Positions 1-10,679 of a DNA stretch of 64,000 nt are shown piece after piece (within the stretch, counting starts at the first letter, position 1; every line of letters begins with the position of its first letter). Where the stretch lies: NCBI GenBank assembly GCA_036362985.1, contig JAYGXS010000005.1, positions 24,769,282-24,833,281 of the forward strand, read 5' to 3'. Position numbers and translations under genes: made by a program. The DNA comes from Ligula intestinalis (lineage: Eukaryota > Platyhelminthes > Cestoda > Diphyllobothriidea > Diphyllobothriidae). Below the pieces are notes generated by a model that saw only the letters and a list, made by a program, of their open reading frames with translations, was not told the origin of the DNA and did not search any database.

Positions 1-2429
1 TCGGTGTCACAGCAATTTCCGCGGCCTTACTGGGGTTAGTTATCACAAGCCGAGGATGCCTTACAAGGCAGAAAAGGCCTTTCCAGTGTCCCCTGTCTTT
101 GCTGGTAATGTCCTTTTGCCTATATTCTAGAAGCCTCGCGGTGTAGGCTCGAGGGAGAGCTCTAAAGGAATATGGGGGAAGACTGGCTCGCCTGACTAAA
201 CGGTGTCCGCAACTATGCCATTGTATATTCACGACCTAAAACAAGCTAGACTGTGAGCTTGTAGCTCAAAAGTTAGAAACGTCGCCCTGACGGAAGAAAG
301 ATCGCGTGTTCACATCTCGGTGTGGCAGCAGTTTGCGCCGCCATAGTGGAAATTGGGTATCACTAGCCGATGATGCCTAACAAGGCAGAAAAGGCCTTCA
401 TAGTGTCCCCTGACTTTGCTGGTAATGTTCTTCTGCCTATAATCTAGCCGATATGCGGTGGAGGCTTGAGATAGAGCTCTAAAGGCAATATGGAGGGACA
501 TGTGGGTCCTCTGACCGATCGGTGTACGCGTCTTTGTCATTGTATATTCCCGATCTAATACCATTTAGACCGTGAGCTCGTAGCTTTATTGTTAGGACGC
601 TGGCACTGACGGGAGAGAAAGTGAGTTCAAATCTCGTCGTGGCAGAAAATTTTGCGGCCATACTGGGGTTGGGTGTCACTAGCCGATGACACCTCCCAAG
701 GCATAAAGGCATTTTTACTGTCCCCTGTCTTTGCTGGTAATGTCCTTCTGCCTCTATCCTAGTAGCCTCGCGCTAAAGGCTCGAGACAAAGATCTAAAGG
801 CAATATGGGGAACGACTGGCTCCGCTGACAAAATGGTGTACGCGTTTATGCCATTGTATATTCACGACCTAATAAGAGCTAGACCGTGAGCTCGTAGCTC
901 AAACGTTAGAACGCTGGCCCTGACCGAAAAACGATCACGAGTTCACATCTCGGTGTGGCAGCAGTTTCCGCGGCCTTACTGGGGTTGGTTATCACTAGCC
1001 GATGATGCCTAACAAGGCAGAAAAGGCCTTCCTAGTGTCCCCTGTCTTTGCTGGTAATGTCTTTTGCCTACAATCTAGCCGTCTGGCTTTGGACGATAGA
1101 AGGAGAGCTCTAAAGGCAATCTCGGGGGACGAGTGGGTCCTCTGACAGATAAGTGTACGCGTCTATGCCATCGTATATTCCATATCTAATACCAGCTAGA
1201 CCGTGAGCTTGAAGGTCAAATGATAGGACGTTCAACTTGAGGGGAGAGATTGAGTGCTCAAATCTCGGTGTCGCAGTTATTTCCTCGGCCATTCTGAAGT
1301 GGGGTATCACTAGCCAGTGACGCATCACAAGGCGGAAAAGACCTTCCTTGTATCCTCTGTCTTTGCTGGTAATGTCCGCCTGCCTATATCTAAGCCACCA
1401 TGCTGTTGAGGCTCGAGAGAGGGCTCTAAAGGCAATATGGGTGGACGAGTGGGTCCCCTGACAGATCAGTGTTCGCATGTATGCCATTGTATGTTCCCGA
1501 TCTATTACCAGCAAGACCGTGAGCTCGTAGCTCAAACGTTATGTTGTTTCTTCTGACATGAGACATAGCGAGTTAAATTCTCATGGTGGCAGCAATTTTA
1601 GCTGCCATGCTGGGGTTCAGTATCACTAGCCGATGACGCCTAACAAGGCAGAAAAGGCCTTCCTAATGTCCCCTGTCTTTGCTGGTAATGGCCCACTGCC
1701 TATATCCTAGCCGCCTCGCGGTGGAGGCTCGAGAGAGCTCAAAAGGCAATATGGGGGGACGAGTGGGTCCTCTGACAGTTTAATGTACGCGTCTTTGCCA
1801 TTTTATATTCCCCACATAAAACCAGCTGGACCGTCAGCTCGCAGCTAAAACGTTAGGACCTTTCCCCTGATGAAAGAGATAGCGAGTTCAAATCTCAGTG
1901 TGGCAGCAATTTCCGCGGCCTTACTGGGGTTGGGTATCACTAGACGATGACGCCTTTCAAGCTAGAAAAGGCCTTCCTAGTATTTTCTGTTTTTGCATAT
2001 AATAACCTTCTGCTTATATCCTAGCGACTTGTGGAGGCTCGAAATAGAGCTCTAGAGGCAATATTTGGGGTTATTTGGATCCTCTTACAGATCGGTGAGC
2101 GCGTCTATGCCATTGCGTATTCCTGATCTTGAGCAAGCTAGACCCTGGGCTCCTAGCTCAAACGTTAGGACGTTCGCCCTGATGGGAGAGATCACGAATT
2201 AAAATCTCGGTGTTGCAGCAATTTCCGCGGCCATACTGGGGTTAAGTTTCACTAGCCGATGACGCCTTACAAGGCAGAAAAGGCTTTCCTAGTGTCCCCT
2301 GTCTTTGTTGGTAATGTTCTTCTGCCTATATCGTAGGTGCCTTGCGCTGGAGGCGCTGGAGAGAGTTCTAAAGGCAATATGGACGGACGAGTGGGTCCTC
2401 TGACAGATCGGTGTACGCGTCTATGCCAT
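1..2429 (+). repeat. Tandem array of a ~315 bp tRNA-derived SINE-like unit
   Basis: About 7.7 head-to-tail copies. The landmark CAGCAATTTCCGCGGCC (or its variants) starts at 10, 326, 643, 959, 1274, 1590, 1904 and 2216, giving a period of 312-317 bp. Each unit has an A-box-like stretch (GTAGCTCAAACGTTAGGAC) followed by a B-box/T-arm-like stretch (CGAGTTCAAATCTCG, a 4-bp stem with a 7-base loop). These are the two internal RNA polymerase III promoter parts of a tRNA. A non-tRNA body follows, containing GGTAATGTCCTTCTGCC. Units differ by many substitutions and small indels. The array is cut by the left window edge and ends abruptly near 2429 within a unit. SINEs are normally dispersed, so this is best described as a SINE-derived satellite. 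Diverged relatives lie at 59.34-59.88 kb. The parent tRNA cannot be named with confidence. Confidence 0.8.
1510..1590 (+). promoter_or_regulatory. tRNA-like Pol III promoter segment of the array unit (example copy)
   Basis: One representative tRNA-like head: GAGCTCGTAGCTCAAACG resembles a D-arm/A box, and GCGAGTTAAATTCTC about 35 bases further on resembles a T-arm/B box. Equivalent segments occur in every unit (near 250, 570, 885, 1200, 1830 and 2143). The D-stem is imperfect in most copies, so these are tRNA-derived promoter remnants and not tRNA genes. Confidence 0.5.
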
Positions 2430-2574
2430 GTCTATATACAGTCCTGCGAGAACTGCAAACAGCTTTAATGACGAAATTTAGCTTGATAGTTTAGCTTCTA
2501 TCTGGATAGGTTATTTTGATCATCTGATTGGATTTCATAATAAAAAGGGCATTGGTTTTGAAAACACCCCTCTT

Positions 2575-3980
2575 AGTTAAAGTAATTGGGGGAAATAAGC
2601 ACTCATACCGGCTTAATCATGAGTAAGTTTATATTAAAGGATTTCCCTATGCCATGAGAAAAGACAGAACCAAACTTTCTTTTCTTATACATTTTGCTAT
2701 GGAAGAGTTCCATAATTAGTAAAAAAGGTGGAATAGTTATCCCTTCCAGAAATGGGAAATTTTGTGCGAATTTGATCAAATGGAACTGAAGCAAAGTTTA
2801 AGGAATTGCATTTTTTTTTATCAGAAACAAGAAGAGATAGAATTTCCAAAAACTATACTTAACTAGTCTGTGAAGGTTTTTTTCAAAAAATGCAGCAACA
2901 AAAAGTTTTTGGTAGAACATTTTCTTTTACCACACAGCTGGCCGTCGGCGTCAACACTGTTTTTCATATATTGCCGCAGAGATAACCCTTAGAAGGCATT
3001 ATTGAATGTAAGTCATGAAGAAATGTAGTTTTTTGTATACAACGCTTTCCACTCAAGCGTTATTTAGTCACGGAACAGACAGTAGAATAAAAGTTTTTTT
3101 CAAAAAATGGTCATATATTTGGCTTGTTCTTTTTGAATTTGCACTCTCATTTCAGATCGTGGAATCAATCCCCTTAAGTGAATAATAATCCTTTATCAAA
3201 AAAAGGGGATGTTCTTTCATCGCCAGTCAAATTCACTCGTTTTTTTGGTAAATTTAACAAATTGTCAAAAGTCTCCAATTTCATTGTGGCATTACCTTGC
3301 AAAATGTTAATATGCACAGAGGTTCATCAACTAAATATCCAATAAGAGTACTGTGTAAAGAGGTAACCTACAGTGGAAGGTTTTTAATAATCTTAGGAAT
3401 GACAATATGTGTGGTATCTAGCAGACATGTTGCATGCTCGATAATTTGGTTTGCTGTTTTAAAGCATTTCCACATTTGACGTACATGACAATCTGCACAG
3501 GACATAATATCCAAAAGCTCGTTTTTCGGTAAATGCTGTTTAGATACATCTTATTTTAAAGGTAGTAATTTAAATTTCAAACAGAAGCACAACTCATCAA
3601 TGAGGACGCCCGAAACGAGTAAAATGAAGAGGTAATTTATTTTGCGATATTCTATTACTGCGTATCAACTCATTACCATATGTACAAAGTATATTGACTA
3701 AAGACAAGTTCTTTTTATATGAAGAAAATGGTTGCTTTGAGTTTGATAGTTAACAAAATATTTTAATTTTTTGTTCTAATTTATGGCTATTTTTGACGTC
3801 TCCACAGCCGAGAAAATTTTATTTTTCTTACCAAACACTTAGTACCTCTTTTAGTTCTTTGACGTACGTAATATGCCTAATGCTGCTCATTAGAACTGAT
3901 AAGTTTTCGCAAATGCGTTCTTGCTGGTATGAAAGAAATAATCAAACCTATACAAACTTAGGCAAGTTGCTTGCAGGACT
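2575..3980. repeat. Unknown 1.4 kb interspersed repeat, copy 1
   Basis: This AT-rich stretch is collinear with 39860-41290 at a nearly constant offset of about 37.3 kb. Shared landmarks include AGTCATGAAGAA..TAGTTTTTTGTAT (3011 versus 40311), AGAAATGG.AA (about 2748 versus 40053), CTATGC.AT.. near 2648 versus 39953, and TATACAAA near 3950 versus 41258. The copies are clearly diverged. I see no terminal inverted repeats, no long reading frame and no target-site duplication. Short reverse-strand frames in both copies share a phrase like FPFLEGI, which may simply follow from DNA similarity. Class unknown. Confidence 0.6.
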
Positions 3981-4135
3981 CGCAATACTGTACGTCTAGA
4001 AATTAAAAGAGTGCAGAGATAAACACAACAAAAGAACAGGTGCCAGTCATAAAGAGTAGTATATAATCGAGTGTTAGTTATGCAGATGAGGAGTTGGCTT
4101 CGCAAGGACACGGGCTACAATCAGTTTTCCGTCTG

Positions 4136-4430
4136 ACTTGGTGCTGGCGTGGACGATTATCTTGCCACATTAAACTCGTTACCCTTGAGGGCAACCGGTT
4201 GTGCTAATTTTTAACGCCTTCGATCAGTTAACATATGACAGTGTGTGCACGACGCGAATTTGGTCATCTCGACTATGTGGGGGGGGGGGGGAACCAGGTG
4301 GACTGCGTTGAACTTCGACGGCAAATCAGTGTGCCATGTTAGTGTTCGATGAGAGAAGGAAGGGCTACCATTGGCAGTAGAAATAGGATCAGAGGTTGGA
4401 ACGGAGGTATGGTTATTGGCACTCTAGGAA
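4136..4430. other. Unassigned stretch with a 13-base G run
   Basis: This piece between repeat copy 1 and the PLE end at 4437 has somewhat higher GC than its left neighbour. It carries a run of 13 G at 4279-4291 next to GAACTTCGACGGCAAA. It may be the 3' untranslated part of the PLE whose terminus follows, because that terminus is on the same strand. No coding match is seen. Confidence 0.3.
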
Positions 4431-4436
4431 TAATGC

Positions 4437-4545
4437 ACTGATTAAGGATTTATGATTAATGAAGGATTCCCGAAGGAATTTGAAAAGTCAGGACAATAAA
4501 GCTCTTGTTCCAGTCGTCTCTTCTTCTTCTTCTTCTTCATCGTAT
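4437..4545 (+). mobile_element. PLE 3' terminus with hammerhead-ribozyme relic (GGATTCC type)
   Basis: The order is ATGATTA, GGATTCC-CGA-AGGAATT hairpin, GAAAAGTCAGGACAATAAAG, then TTGTTCCAGTCGTCTCTTCTTC. The same order occurs at 36043-36115 and, more decayed, at 8948-9015. It corresponds to a hammerhead layout: box 1 (CUGANGA), stem II, GAAA, cleavage triplet, short stem I. Box 1 is damaged (ATGATTA), so this copy is probably inactive. A CTT microsatellite of about six repeats follows (around 4523-4540). Confidence 0.5.
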
Positions 4546-4789
4546 TTTTCTGCTGAATGCACTGAAATTTCGATCCTGTTCTAGTATTTGTATTGATCTT
4601 AGGGGTTTCACTCAAACGCTTTTTTAATGATTTGCCACTTCCTCTTTTCTAAGTAGTCGTACTTATATTGGCATTACACTATTATTTATGGTGTTCCCAT
4701 TTTCTTCTGTTATTTTCTGCGTTTTATCTACTAAGCATGCACACGTGATCTAACTGTCTATTTCAGGCTGGTGTTTTTGCACTTTACAG

Positions 4790-5395
4790 AGATATCTTGG
4801 CTGAAGAATGAGAAGTCTGGAGAAGAAAGTACGTGAACATATACTAGCCTGGCTAGGTAAAGGTGAAAATCGATCGATTTTAAGTTCAATTTTCGCATAC
4901 TTAATCGATACAAACCACCAAGTTGACGCGAGAAAGGCCTTTTAGGTCATATACCAGGCACCAACAGACAAATTTTAAGGCCTGCATAGAAGAGCGGTAG
5001 CCATAGCTGAGATGGTGGCGATTCCTCTGTTGTCAAAAGACTCTGGAGTAGGCAGTTTGTATCCCTTGGTCGACTGCATACAATAATCCCATACAACCAT
5101 AAAAACCACGCAGCTCGAAAACACGCTTCATGCAGCTATAGACAGCACACCTCGCGTGTGACGTCGATTGTGAGAATGCCCTCCCCCCCGATCCACGTGC
5201 GCTGTGTCCGGCAGGCACGAGTTGAGGGAACGATAAGGTGACTAATTGCCCCCCTTTCACAAGAATTATATATAGATAATGTACATAACTGTTAGTTTTA
5301 CCCTCTGTGTTATTCTCCAAGTCACCGAAAGGGCCTGATGATGAATGAATAAAAAATTACTTGCTTAAACGACTTTTCAGTCGTAAAAGAAGAAA
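4790..5395 (+). mobile_element. PLE fragment: C-terminal GIY-YIG endonuclease tail plus 3' UTR
   Basis: The forward translation resembles the end of flatworm PLE proteins: an R.LEK.VREH..AWLGKGE phrase (about 4808-4870), then DTNHQVDARKAF (about 4914-4949) and VIYQAP. These belong to the GIY-YIG nuclease domain that follows the reverse transcriptase in PLEs. A TGA stop interrupts the frame near 4801 and another at about 4948, and the reading frame is lost after about 5050, so it is a pseudogene. The 3' part (about 5155-5345) matches 58925-59110, so both loci derive from one subfamily. The end (5330-5395) holds GGGCCTGATGATGAA and a small hairpin (ACGACTTTTCAGTCGT). Upstream protein domains are absent (5'-truncated). 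Confidence 0.65.
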
Positions 5396-5748
5396 AAAAT
5401 TGTTGCAGGACGAAATTTACTAAAAATTATTTAAAAAACTAACGGTTTAGAACGTTCAAAGAGCCCTTTTTCACTGGTGTGCCAAAACAAATGACGAAGG
5501 TGCTTACACAGTCAGATCGATAATTCCAATTTATGGAAAGGGCCTTTGACATAGTAGGACTGTGACAGGTCGACATGAAAATAACCTCTAAACGACTATC
5601 GTGCTTCTAGCAGGAGACTACTAACGCACATCTTAGTAGTAAGTCGTGTGCATGGGGGTTTCCTACTCGTGAGGCAAATTCAGGTTCCTTGAGCTATTGA
5701 AATAGGTTATATAAACATGATTTACCAGAAAATAAATGACAAACCTGC

Positions 5749-6746
5749 ATACAGTACGCATCAGAATTCGTCCAACATGCCAACATATGCAAAAGATTGA
5801 TACTTTTCCGCTAAGCGGGAATGACTCAGGTTTTAATACGGATTATTGTGTAGTCTATTTTGAAGTGATTTCAGTCAAAGTTAGGTGCGGGCTTTTAAGG
5901 GAGCTTCGTCCTGACCACCAACAAAAGGCATGTACTGTAAGAAGTAACTACTCAAATAGTTTGCGTTTAATTATTGATTTTGACCGCTTTCATAAATGAA
6001 AAAAATATTTTATGGAAAAAATGCACGAAAATATTCTTTCTTGTGCTTGTTTGACAGAAAATAACGCCTTCTTTAAATCTTATCCTTAAAGAAAGGGTAT
6101 CTTTTGGTTTAAGAAAATTTGCCGAATTGGGCAAATATTTTTAAACCATCTGACTGCCCTACTCGAATTCAACGTTTAAAAGCTGCGCACTGTGCACTTC
6201 CTTTTAACGGAAAAGCACGTTTTCACACACAGTTTGAGGAAGAAGTCACAAAGTTCACGTAAGATTTTGCAGAAGATGTGGACCATGATTGAAACACCAA
6301 AGGCTGCATTAATAAACTGACAGATTTGATGTATTATGAATGAACACCTCACAATCGTAAAAAAGCTAATAATTATAAATTTTTCGAATACCAAAGGATA
6401 CCCTTCCTTGAAGTATAATATTTAAAGAAGCGTAATTTCCTACCAAACGAGTAAAAGAAATAATTTTTAGTGCATTTTTTCCATAAAATATTTTTGAATT
6501 TATGAAGGCGGTCAAAATCAATGATAAAATGCATACTATTTAAGAAGTTGCTTTTTGTAGCGCATACGTTTGATCGGTTGCCAACACAAAGCTCACTAAA
6601 ATGGTCACATCCTATCATGACTGAACTAACTTCAGAATAGGCCACACGATAATCAGTATCACAACTTAAGTCATTGCTTTTTAGCGAAAGGGTATCAATC
6701 TTTCGCATATGTTGGCATTTTGCAAGAATTCTGGCAAGTACCGTAG
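5749..6746 (-). mobile_element. Fold-back element copy A (complete)
   Basis: The left arm (about 5749-6120) and right arm (about 6395-6746) are inverted copies of each other. Shared landmarks are CAGAATTC near the tips, AACATATGC, GATTGATAC, GA.TCAGG, a TTTTGAAGT.ATTTCAGTCA block, and CGCCTTCTTTAAAT..TA near the centre. The spacer (about 6125-6390) contains GAATGAACACCTCACAATCGT, the reverse complement of the same spacer in copies B, C and D, so this copy lies in the opposite orientation. The tips read TAC(A/G)GTAC and resemble Tc1/mariner-like ends, but a target duplication is not clear. Each arm keeps a short related open frame (about 87 and 111 codons). No transposase is seen. Confidence 0.75.
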
Positions 6747-6749
6747 TTT

Positions 6750-7900
6750 TACAGTCAAGTGTAAGGTATCAGTTGCACTGTCGAACATGAATCCATTTTC
6801 TATTTAAAGCTGATTTTTTGGTTAAGGTTGAAGACAGGTGTGATATGTTACCATATGGTGAAAGATAAAGACAAGTATTTCGCCAGTTTCTGGAAGCAAG
6901 GTTAAAATTGTGTCTTGTCCATTATATTATTGAGTGCTATTAAACACTGCATGGGAAAATTCCAGAGCTCTTGCCATTGCATTTGTGATAACGCGATCTC
7001 TGACATGGCAAGTATACGCTTGCTTCCAGCAATTAAATATATCGATTAAAGTTCATCCTGAAACACCATGAGCTTGGTAAAAACGAAGACTCATAATCAA
7101 TTTATCTAATCTCTGGCATGTTTTAATCGACCCTGTCGCAACATAGATGGGCTAGCTAGGCAATAACTAACGGAAAGCAAATATACTCTCCCTTACGAGT
7201 GGTGCGGGTCATTCAGTGGTGAAATGTTGAGTCTTCGAAAACAATCCACAGTTATTTAAGCTGTCTGTAATATTAATGATAGTGTTTTCTCCGCTAAATC
7301 GTGTTGGATAAATTGAGTGTCGACCCAATTGCTTGCTTGATAGCAAGGATCTAGGCTGGCCTTCAGTGCACGCATGCAGTGTTACTGGCAGTTCTGATAT
7401 GCCAGCTAAACTGCTATACATTACGGTGTTTTTTATGACCCTCAGGAAACGAATGTACAAGTGGGAAGGAGAGGGAGAGTACGAACGAAGGAATACACCA
7501 GACGTCCCCGCAAATACAGGGGTTTGAGTTGTCAATACAGTAAGGACATGCGAATCTATGTTGACAGATGCGCTCGTGTTGCGTTACCAGGAAGCATTAG
7601 TGAAACCAGAAATGAATATATCTAAAGGCTCAACTGACAACCGAACAAATTTTGGCAGAGGAGTATTAAAGAAAATTCGCCAGCAGTTTATATTGTTGTT
7701 CAGTGCCAAGAAGTTAAGAAGTGAAAAAAATCAAATGTTCTTTTAGGATTGCGCAACTGCACACATCATAATTCGAAAGTAATTTTGCGATATGCGGGCT
7801 TCTAAATCACCTATACGTGTATGCTGGGTCATTGTATGTGTTGAGTTTGCCAGATGCAGTATCAGCATAATATATAGCTCAGCTTTCAAAGGGGCAGCAG
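6750..7900. other. Unassigned AT-rich spacer
   Basis: I see no protein family, RNA gene or repeat with another copy in this window. Short open frames on opposite strands overlap at about 7209-7535; their overlap and low complexity argue against real genes. The last part (7430-7530) is purine-rich (GGAAGGAGAGGGAGAG). Confidence 0.3.
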
Positions 7901-8740
7901 AAATTCGGAAGCCCACCTATTAGTATTAGGGTCAGGGAGATAACCGCACTGTGAAAGCTGCTGTTCGGCGCAACAATGCATGGGGCGAAAGTACATTTAA
8001 AACGTGTCTGGATGTCAACGGACTGTTCAGTTAATCACCACATACATTTACCGATCCCTTATATTGTTTTTAGTATCCTTTTATCCGGCGACAGTCAGGG
8101 CATGGAGCAATCAGTGCAACCAACTGGCTACACGACCAAGGTGTATATACTTGAAACAACCCGAGGCACGACGGGGTCCGACGGGAAAAACGCACATGAT
8201 GGCAAAACCAACACACGCGGAAAGGTGACAGACAGGGTAAACAAGGAAACCGAAGGTGAGACGCGAGACACACACAGTGGCTCAGCAGCCATTGGCGGAA
8301 CACGCACACGGGATAAAGACCTACCTCCTGCGTCTGATTCTTCTACCGCAGCAGACCTCCCAAAGCCAACACCGTTTCATACATAACTCCTACAGACAGC
8401 CATCATTTCCGCGGAGGATGCCAACTTAGATGTGAATGCATTTTTGCCGATTTTTTGATCTGGAATTCGTAGACAGTCCTCCTCTCCACCTACAGCACAC
8501 TCCCAAGAAAGATGAGCAGTTTTCTAACTAATACTTATCTCTTTCCTGTTTATCTGATGCCAGCTTATCTAATAGGGAGAAAACGCTCTAGATGGAACGT
8601 AATCACTTAAGCACACTACGGTATGGAATGTTCTCGACTTTTCATAGCTTTCTGCGGTATTGATGATATTAATTCCGGCGAAAACAGGCACCATCCACAC
8701 TACTTGCGTCCTATTACTGAAAAAAAAAATGTAGTGTGGA
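7900..8740. other. Higher-GC stretch with a 136-codon open frame of unknown nature
   Basis: A forward frame at 7976-8386 stays open for 136 codons and is rich in Thr, Gly, Asp and Lys (low complexity, for example TRGTTGSDGKNAHDGKT). No domain is recognised. It sits just upstream of a G-rich repeat and a decayed PLE terminus on the same strand, so it may be PLE untranslated sequence that is open by chance. No start context or splice signal supports a gene. Confidence 0.25.
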
Positions 8741-8945
8741 ATTCATTTAAGCGTTAGTTTGAAGGTTGGGGTTAACGTAAGCGGTGCGGTCAGAGACAGG
8801 GTAATGTGAAGGGTGAAGGTTTGGTTGCGTGTTAACTGTAGTTTTTAGGTTAAGAGTAGGCGGATAAAGTTAAGATTATAATTTCGTTTCAGTTTAGGGT
8901 TTGGATACTAGAATACCTGCGCATGACTCAGACGCTGTTACCATT
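8741..8945 (+). repeat. Degenerate G-rich GGTTAGGGT-like repeat upstream of a PLE end
   Basis: This run is rich in GTTAG, GGGTT and GGTTAAG words (GAAGGTTGGGGTTAACG, GTGTTAACTGTAG, CAGTTTAGGGTTTGG). A related segment at 15800-15965 shares GTGTTAACTGTAG and the same word mix. Both lie directly upstream of a PLE terminus, so they are probably part of the element. Confidence 0.5.
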
Positions 8946-9020
8946 AACTATAATCAGAGAGTCCCGATGGAATCCACCACGTCAAGAAAATAAAGCTGTT
9001 GATCCAGTGGTCACGCCTTC
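8946..9020 (+). mobile_element. Decayed PLE 3' terminus (GGATTCC type)
   Basis: AGTCCCGATGGAATCC then ACGTCAAGAAAATAAAGCTG and GATCCAGTGGTCACG align with the terminus at 36043-36115 (CCCGAGGGAATCC, ACATCAGGACAATAAA, TTCCAGTGATC). The hammerhead box 1 and GAAA box are no longer intact. Confidence 0.45.
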
Positions 9021-9324
9021 GTCTTCTGAATTGAAATATTTACCTTTCCTGTGAATAACCATAAGCCCACACATTATAATTTGGCGGAATGATCCTATTC
9101 GCCTCTCTTGTCTTCCGGCCATGCAAGTCATTTTTTATCTGTTTTTCTACTGTATGACAAAGGGTCATAGACGGAAATCAAGTCGACAAATGAGTTATCG
9201 TCAGAATTTGCAAAACGCGTTTTCTAAAGCCGTCTTTGTTCATGGGAAAAAAAACCCCGCTAAGGCATTGAAGGCCAATCACATTCCCATCTTGAATGAA
9301 TGAAAACGTTTGCTTCATCAGGTA

Positions 9325-9860
9325 TTTGCATGGATAAGGAAGAAGACTTGTCCAGCATGGGATCCATTTGTTTTTTCTGCTGTGAGCTTTCGAACTCTTA
9401 CAGGGGTCCATTTTCAGAGATAAACAGTAGCAATCAAATGAGGGTGATTATAGTAGGCATATGCTAACCAAATGTCAGGGGTCAGCAGGTCTTAAAGGGG
9501 TAAGAAACTGTAACCAAAAGGTTGGGGGAGAAAGTTTAGTGGTATACGCTAATTATCTGTCTGGGAAGTCGGGTCATAAACAGCAATTGGTCAAGTGCCT
9601 TGTCCCCGGGGCACAGGGTGCGAGTAATTCTGCCCCCTCTTCCGGCTGGTTTGACATGGAAGCCTCTTCGCCTGCAATTCTTAAGCTCGGTTTGACATTG
9701 CTCTGCCCTATAGTCAAATAATCGCGTAAGGCTTTGTAGGTCACGGGAAGGTGCAGATGCCTTGTAAAGGAGTTAGCATCTGAGTACCATGCCCCAAGAA
9801 TCAGTTTCTGACTTTTGAGGTTCATCGGCTTACAGTGGTCGTTTGAAGTCACGCATTATG
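9325..9860 (-). mobile_element. PLE terminal segment in inverted orientation (AGCTTTCGAACTC type)
   Basis: Read on the reverse strand, the left end holds a hammerhead-like unit at 9381-9420: CTGAAAA, stem II GGACCC/GAGTTC, GAAAGCTCAC. The adjoining stretch (9430-9720), with TACGCTAATTATCTGTC.GGGA and AACAGCAATTGGTCAAG, aligns with 20450-20690 (TACGCTAATTAGCTGTCGGGG, AACAGCAGTTAGTGGG). This shows a shared terminal module. Box 1 has lost a required G (CTGAAAA instead of CUGANGA), so the ribozyme is probably dead. No coding part is attached. Confidence 0.55.
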
Positions 9861-10380
9861 TCTTAGTTGTGTACTGTGAGTTTGGATCTAGGCCTCAATC
9901 CACTAGTTTTTAGTATCTGCTATTGTTGGCCTGTTTCCCAAACGTAGTGTTAGGCTCCATGGTTGCATTGGATATTTTAGACAAATTCAGAGGTATCAAT
10001 GGGGGCGCTCTCTTTTGGTTGAATCTTCAGTTAGTTAAGCCTGCTCACCGAAAATGACTACCTGGGACAGAGGATGACCAAAGGCGGCTGCGTGTAGCAT
10101 AGTTCAGAGGGTTAACGGACGAACACTGATTGGCAGATAAGAGTGCAACGAAAGCGCACACAAGGGTCATTGGTGCATTTTGCAGAAAAGGTACATAAAA
10201 AGCTCTTGAATGGCAAACCTGACGTACTGATGAACCTGGAGGGATCACACTGTAGGATACGAAGTAGTTTGGCCAGGTAATAGATGATAGAACGCATCCA
10301 TATGGTTATGAACTAGTTGATAATACAAGGCGTGGAAGACCAGAGTGCTATGGATAATTTAATTAAGTGTAGAAGGAGAA
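9860..10380. other. Unassigned spacer
   Basis: Two overlapping reverse frames at 10045-10297 are short and resemble no known family. No repeat copy elsewhere in the window was noticed. Confidence 0.25.
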
Positions 10381-10650
10381 GAGTGTGAGCAATGGATCAG
10401 TGACTCCCAGACGAGTGAAGTCCAGCCATGAGCGGACCGGAGTCCAGAGTGGCATTCTGGCGGATGTAGTCGCCGGGTCCGGATGTGTGCGACCGGTCAT
10501 GAGATTGCCGGCTCTGGGATTGTCTGAGCATAAGCAACCCCCGCAGTAAGGTCGTCTGTTAACTGGCCAGACACGTCTGTGTCCTTGACTGGAGCTTTGA
10601 AACCGTCTGGCGCGCCCGCACTGGTGGACATGACTGCCAGACACGCGGGA
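10380..10650. other. Local GC- and CpG-rich island of unknown nature
   Basis: GC is markedly higher than in the AT-rich flanks, with many CpG (GCGGACCGGAG, GGCGGATGTAGTCGCCGGG, TCTGGCGCGCCCG). A repeated GCCAGACACG word occurs twice (about 10567 and 10634). A 102-codon reverse frame spans it but resembles nothing I know. It could be a mobile-element piece or an unrecognised exon or promoter. Confidence 0.3.
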
Positions 10651-10679
10651 TATGCATGTGTTAGAATACAAGGTCGCTA

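Noticed and set aside
1110..1535. A 141-codon reverse-strand open frame
   Set aside because: It lies inside the tandem SINE array, and related but shorter or broken frames recur in other units, so it is a chance frame in a repeat.
1..2429. True tRNA genes in the left array
   Set aside because: The T-arm-like part is good in several units, but the acceptor stem and D-stem do not pair properly and the anticodon arm is not convincing.
4279..4291. G run as a structured regulatory element
   Set aside because: A single homopolymer run; no set of G tracts for a quadruplex in the immediate neighbourhood.
8741..8945. Interstitial telomere array
   Set aside because: The TTAGGG-like words are too irregular, and the same segment type recurs beside another PLE end.
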